A stretch of 64,000 nt of DNA from Sphingomonas suaedae (GTDB lineage: Bacteria > Pseudomonadota > Alphaproteobacteria > Sphingomonadales > Sphingomonadaceae): positions 372,001-436,000 of the forward strand of contig NZ_CP042239.1 of the NCBI RefSeq assembly GCF_007833215.1. Direction: 5' to 3'. Shown here in pieces: positions 61,715-64,000 of this stretch; the first letter of the stretch is position 1; each line of letters opens with the position of its first letter. The notes beneath the pieces are model-generated. The model searched no databases and was not told the DNA's origin. It saw nothing but the letters and a program-made list of their open reading frames with translations. The translations under genes were made by a program, and so were the position numbers.

Positions 61715-63088
61715 TCACCCCATGTGTGACGCTTCAGGGGCGGGCGATGGAACCAAGCGGTTCGATCGTCCGCCCCGTCCCGTTTCGGGCGGGGCGTAAT
61801 CGACCAGACCCCCGTCGCTCCGGCGGCGGCGGCGGAACAGCTTCACGCCGTCCTCCTCCAGCCGTTCCGCAGCGCGGGCCATCGCTTGAGGATAGATGGT
61901 GCCGAACAGCCGGTCGAAGGTGCGGTCCCAGCCATAATGGTCGACCACCATGGCCCGCGCCCTGGCGCCGACCAGTTCGGCGCCATCTTCCCATAGCCGG
62001 ACGACATTGGCCGCCATTGCGCTGCTATCGTCGACCGGGCCGAGCAGGCCGAGGCCGGGCGGAACGCGATCCGGCATCGCCCCGCTGGCCACGCCGACCA
62101 CGGGAAGGCCGCTCGCCTGCGCCTCCAGGACCGAGATGCCGAACGTCTCGTCCGCCATCGCCGATACATAGATGTCCGATGAGGCAAGCGCACGGGCAAG
62201 GCCGGCGCGGTCCTGTTCAAAGCCGGTGAAGACGATCGGCAGATCCGCAGACTCGCGCGCCAGCCGGTCGCGCAGCTTGCCGTCGCCGATCATTACCATC
62301 GCCGCGCCCAGACCGGGCGGGAGCTTGCGGAACATCTCGACCAGCCGGTCGGCGCGCTTTTCGTTGTCGATCCGCCCCGCATAGACCAGCAAAGGGCCAT
62401 CGCCTGGCAGTCCCAGGGCGGCGCGATATCCGGGATCGCGGCGGGCGGGGGAGAACAGGCTGGTGTCCACGCCGAGCGGCATCACGTCGGTACGCGTGAT
62501 CGTCTTGCGCGCGAGCGTCGCGCGGGCATCTTCGCTTAGCGTATAGACCCGGTCGAACTCGCGATAGGTGATCTCGGCATAGCCATAAGCGAGCATCCGC
62601 ATGAAGTTCGCTGCGATGCGCCCGGCCTTTGCTTCCACGACGCGGTGAACATGCGCATTGGGGAAATCGGTCCGATAACCCGCGACCAGCGCGGTTTCCG
62701 GGAAATCGCGCCGATGCTGGATCGCGGTCCAGGGCAGCACCCAGGGACACAGGGACTCGACGATGTCGGGCCGGTAGTGGGCGAGCAGGTCGCGCACCAC
62801 GTTGGTGCGCAGGATGAAGCGGTAATTGGGACTTCCGCGCACCGGTTCCGCGCCCACTTCGGCAAAGATGTGGCGGCCGTTGATCGTGATCCGGTCCTCA
62901 GGGCCGGGAACAATCTGAAGCAGCTGATGCGGCGTGCGGTTGAGCACATAGTCGCGCTTCTCGCGCAGATAGGTGCTGATCCCCCCGCCGCCCGCGGGCG
63001 AATAGCTCTGGGTCAGATCGCAGATCAGCAGGGACGAATCGTCCCGCACCGCCGCGCCAGGCGCGGCAGCGAAAGAGGGTACGAACAT
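61715..63088 (-). CDS. GT4-family glycosyltransferase
   Basis: A 457-residue GT-B glycosyltransferase. The N-terminal domain starts with the glycine-rich acceptor loop SPAGGGGISTYL (about 31). The C-terminal half has LLVYAGRIDNEKR (about 234), VMIGDGKLRD (about 262) and the E-x7-E motif in SAMADETFGISVLEAQASGLPVVG (about 308), which bind the nucleotide sugar. The Arg-rich C-terminal tail may bind membrane. Sugar and acceptor are unknown; it may build envelope glycolipid or polysaccharide. No other glycan genes are adjacent. Confidence 0.85.
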   Translation of the reverse strand: MFVPSFAAAPGAAVRDDSSLLICDLTQSYSPAGGGGISTYLREKRDYVLNRTPHQLLQIVPGPEDRITINGRHIFAEVGAEPVRGSPNYRFILRTNVVRDLLAHYRPDIVESLCPWVLPWTAIQHRRDFPETALVAGYRTDFPNAHVHRVVEAKAGRIAANFMRMLAYGYAEITYREFDRVYTLSEDARATLARKTITRTDVMPLGVDTSLFSPARRDPGYRAALGLPGDGPLLVYAGRIDNEKRADRLVEMFRKLPPGLGAAMVMIGDGKLRDRLARESADLPIVFTGFEQDRAGLARALASSDIYVSAMADETFGISVLEAQASGLPVVGVASGAMPDRVPPGLGLLGPVDDSSAMAANVVRLWEDGAELVGARARAMVVDHYGWDRTFDRLFGTIYPQAMARAAERLEEDGVKLFRRRRRSDGGLVDYAPPETGRGGRSNRLVPSPAPEASHMG

Positions 63089-63117
63089 AAGCTCTACTCG
63101 CGGTTCTAGGGACCCCG

Positions 63118-63447
63118 TTACGAGGCCGTAACGCCCCGTTCTTCGAGAAGTTGCGAGAGCTCTCCGCTCTCATACATCTCCATCATAATGTCCGATCCTC
63201 CGATGAACTCGCCCTTTACGTAGAGCTGCGGAATGGTCGGCCAGTCGGAAAACGCCTTGATGCCCTGGCGCACTTCCTGGTCCTGGAGCACGTCGACGCT
63301 CTCGAATTCCACGCCCAGATGGGTGAGGATCGAAATTGCGCGGTTAGAAAAGCCGCATTGCGGGAACAGGGGCGTTCCCTTCATGAACAGGACGACGGCG
63401 TTGTCATCGACCAGCTTGCGGATGCGGGCCTGGGTATCTTCGGTCAT
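63118..63447 (-). CDS. grxD: monothiol glutaredoxin (Grx4 type)
   Basis: A 109-residue CGFS-type glutaredoxin: active site CGFS at about residue 31 (FPQCGFSNRA), then WPTIPQLYVKGEFIGGSDI (about 69). Such proteins carry or deliver 2Fe-2S clusters, commonly with BolA as partner. The bolA gene is immediately upstream, ending 1 bp before this start. The ATG at 63447 is favoured by the GGGAGCGAG site in front. Confidence 0.96.
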   Translation of the reverse strand: MTEDTQARIRKLVDDNAVVLFMKGTPLFPQCGFSNRAISILTHLGVEFESVDVLQDQEVRQGIKAFSDWPTIPQLYVKGEFIGGSDIMMEMYESGELSQLLEERGVTAS

Positions 63448-63448
63448 T

Positions 63449-63691
63449 TCACTCGCTCCCTGCCGGAACGGCGGTGGTGAGCTGGAGCGCGTGAAGCACG
63501 CCACCCATCCGCCCGCCGAGTGCGGCATAGACTGCCTGATGCTGCTTGATACGGGGCAGCCCCCGGAAACTTTCGCTGACGACGCGCGCGGCATAATGAT
63601 CGCCGTCCCCGGCCAGGTCGGTGATCTCGACCTGCGCGTCGGGAATGCCGCTGCGGATCAGCGTTTCGATCTCGTCCGCCGCCATCGACAT
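63449..63691 (-). CDS. bolA: BolA-family protein
   Basis: An 80-residue BolA-like protein with the class-II KH-like fold: VEITDLAGDGDHYAARVVSESF (about 20-41), then the invariant His in RIKQHQAVYAALGG (about 48). It likely forms a 2Fe-2S-bridged complex with the adjacent Grx4. The Met at 63691 is taken as start; a second Met two codons later is possible. Confidence 0.93.
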   Translation of the reverse strand: MSMAADEIETLIRSGIPDAQVEITDLAGDGDHYAARVVSESFRGLPRIKQHQAVYAALGGRMGGVLHALQLTTAVPAGSE

Positions 63692-63693
63692 GG

Positions 63694-64000
63694 CTATTGC
63701 GCCTCGATCAGCTGGCGGCGCGCTTCGACGGTCATGTCCTCGACCGCCTTGCGCACTGCGGCGTCGTCGATCTCCACTCCCGCAGCAGTGAGGTCGCCGA
63801 ACAGCTTGCGGATCACGTCTTCGTCGCCCGATTCCTCGAAATCGGCCTGGACGACCGCCTTGGCATAGGCGTCGGTTTCCTCCGGCGTCAGGTTCATCTT
63901 CGCTGCCGCCCATTGACCGAGCAGCCGATTGCGGCGCGCCGTCACGCGAAACGCCATTTCCTCGTCCCGCGCAAATTTGGTTTCGAACGCGCGCTCGCGA
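63694..64000 (-). CDS. DUF1476 protein, F1-ATPase zeta-subunit-like inhibitor (5' truncated by window end)
   Basis: At least 102 residues are visible. The frame remains open through base 64000 (RERAFETKFARDEEMAFRVTARR), matching the DUF1476 family. That family includes the alphaproteobacterial F1F0-ATPase inhibitory zeta subunit, and the N-terminal helix is the inhibitory part. Its true start lies just outside the window. The stop at 63694 is 2 bp from bolA. The bolA-grxD-DUF1476 arrangement is common in alphaproteobacteria. Confidence 0.9.
   Translation of the reverse strand, partial: RERAFETKFARDEEMAFRVTARRNRLLGQWAAAKMNLTPEETDAYAKAVVQADFEESGDEDVIRKLFGDLTAAGVEIDDAAVRKAVEDMTVEARRQLIEAQ

Overview
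The window looks like a chromosomal segment of a sphingomonad alphaproteobacterium (Sphingomonas or a close relative). The grounds are high GC with strong third-position bias, the gene families and their order (DUF1476/zeta-subunit, BolA and Grx4 at the right end), the abundance of EAL/GGDEF and histidine kinase genes, and a family of GC-rich hairpin-tipped intergenic repeats. No lineage marker such as rRNA is present, so the assignment is inference. I see no tRNA, rRNA, insertion sequence, prophage or CRISPR array.

Layout. 1-4.2 kb: tail of a SulP transporter, leuC, a tiny membrane peptide gene, leuD and a quinone oxidoreductase. 4.2-11.2 kb: an orphan PstS lipoprotein; an ABC exporter divergent from a DUF2975/YozG-type regulator pair, with two AT-rich dyads between them; MoxR, CsgG-like and SixA-like genes. 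11.2-15.9 kb: lepA, a Na+/H+ antiporter and an OmpA lipoprotein, with two related candidate structured RNAs that end in strong terminators. 15.9-26.8 kb: two signalling clusters (REC-GGDEF-EAL plus a CHASE4-like kinase; degenerate GGDEF-EAL plus a TPR hybrid kinase and a lone receiver). Between them lie a secreted protein, a prohibitin-tail-like protein and a membrane-SET fusion.

26.9-30 kb: prolyl hydroxylase, RcnB-like protein, an orphan 2Fe-2S subunit and a MaoC hydratase. 30-40 kb: a leucine/isovalerate catabolic region (LysR regulator, isovaleryl-CoA dehydrogenase, both methylcrotonyl-CoA carboxylase subunits). It is interleaved with a DUF486 gene, a methyltransferase-like gene, two unfamiliar genes, a DUF559 nuclease-fold gene and three copies of one terminal-inverted-repeat element. 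40-42 kb: class II aldolase, then a yybP-ykoY manganese riboswitch controlling a TMEM165/GDT1 exporter, and a ROK kinase. 42-50 kb: an apparent seven-gene ectoine/hydroxyectoine operon (ectABCD, ask, two MFS transporters) divergent from a MarR regulator. 50-64 kb: small acidic lipoprotein, M28 peptidase, an HExxH protein, ettA, PhyH oxygenase, Uma2, nadA, membrane proteins, an MBL hydrolase, a BlaR1/BlaI-type pair with paired operators, a GT4 glycosyltransferase, and grxD-bolA-DUF1476.

The most interesting unexplained signals are: (1) the two paralogous RNA elements at 13.05 and 15.71 kb, with stem halves held 64 nt apart in both; (2) the DUF559 gene bounded on both sides by repeat ends, with its ribosome binding site supplied by the repeat; (3) the membrane-SET fusion; (4) paired operators in front of the BlaI-type and YozG-type regulators. 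Coordinates and motifs were read by eye; no alignment, folding or database search was run.
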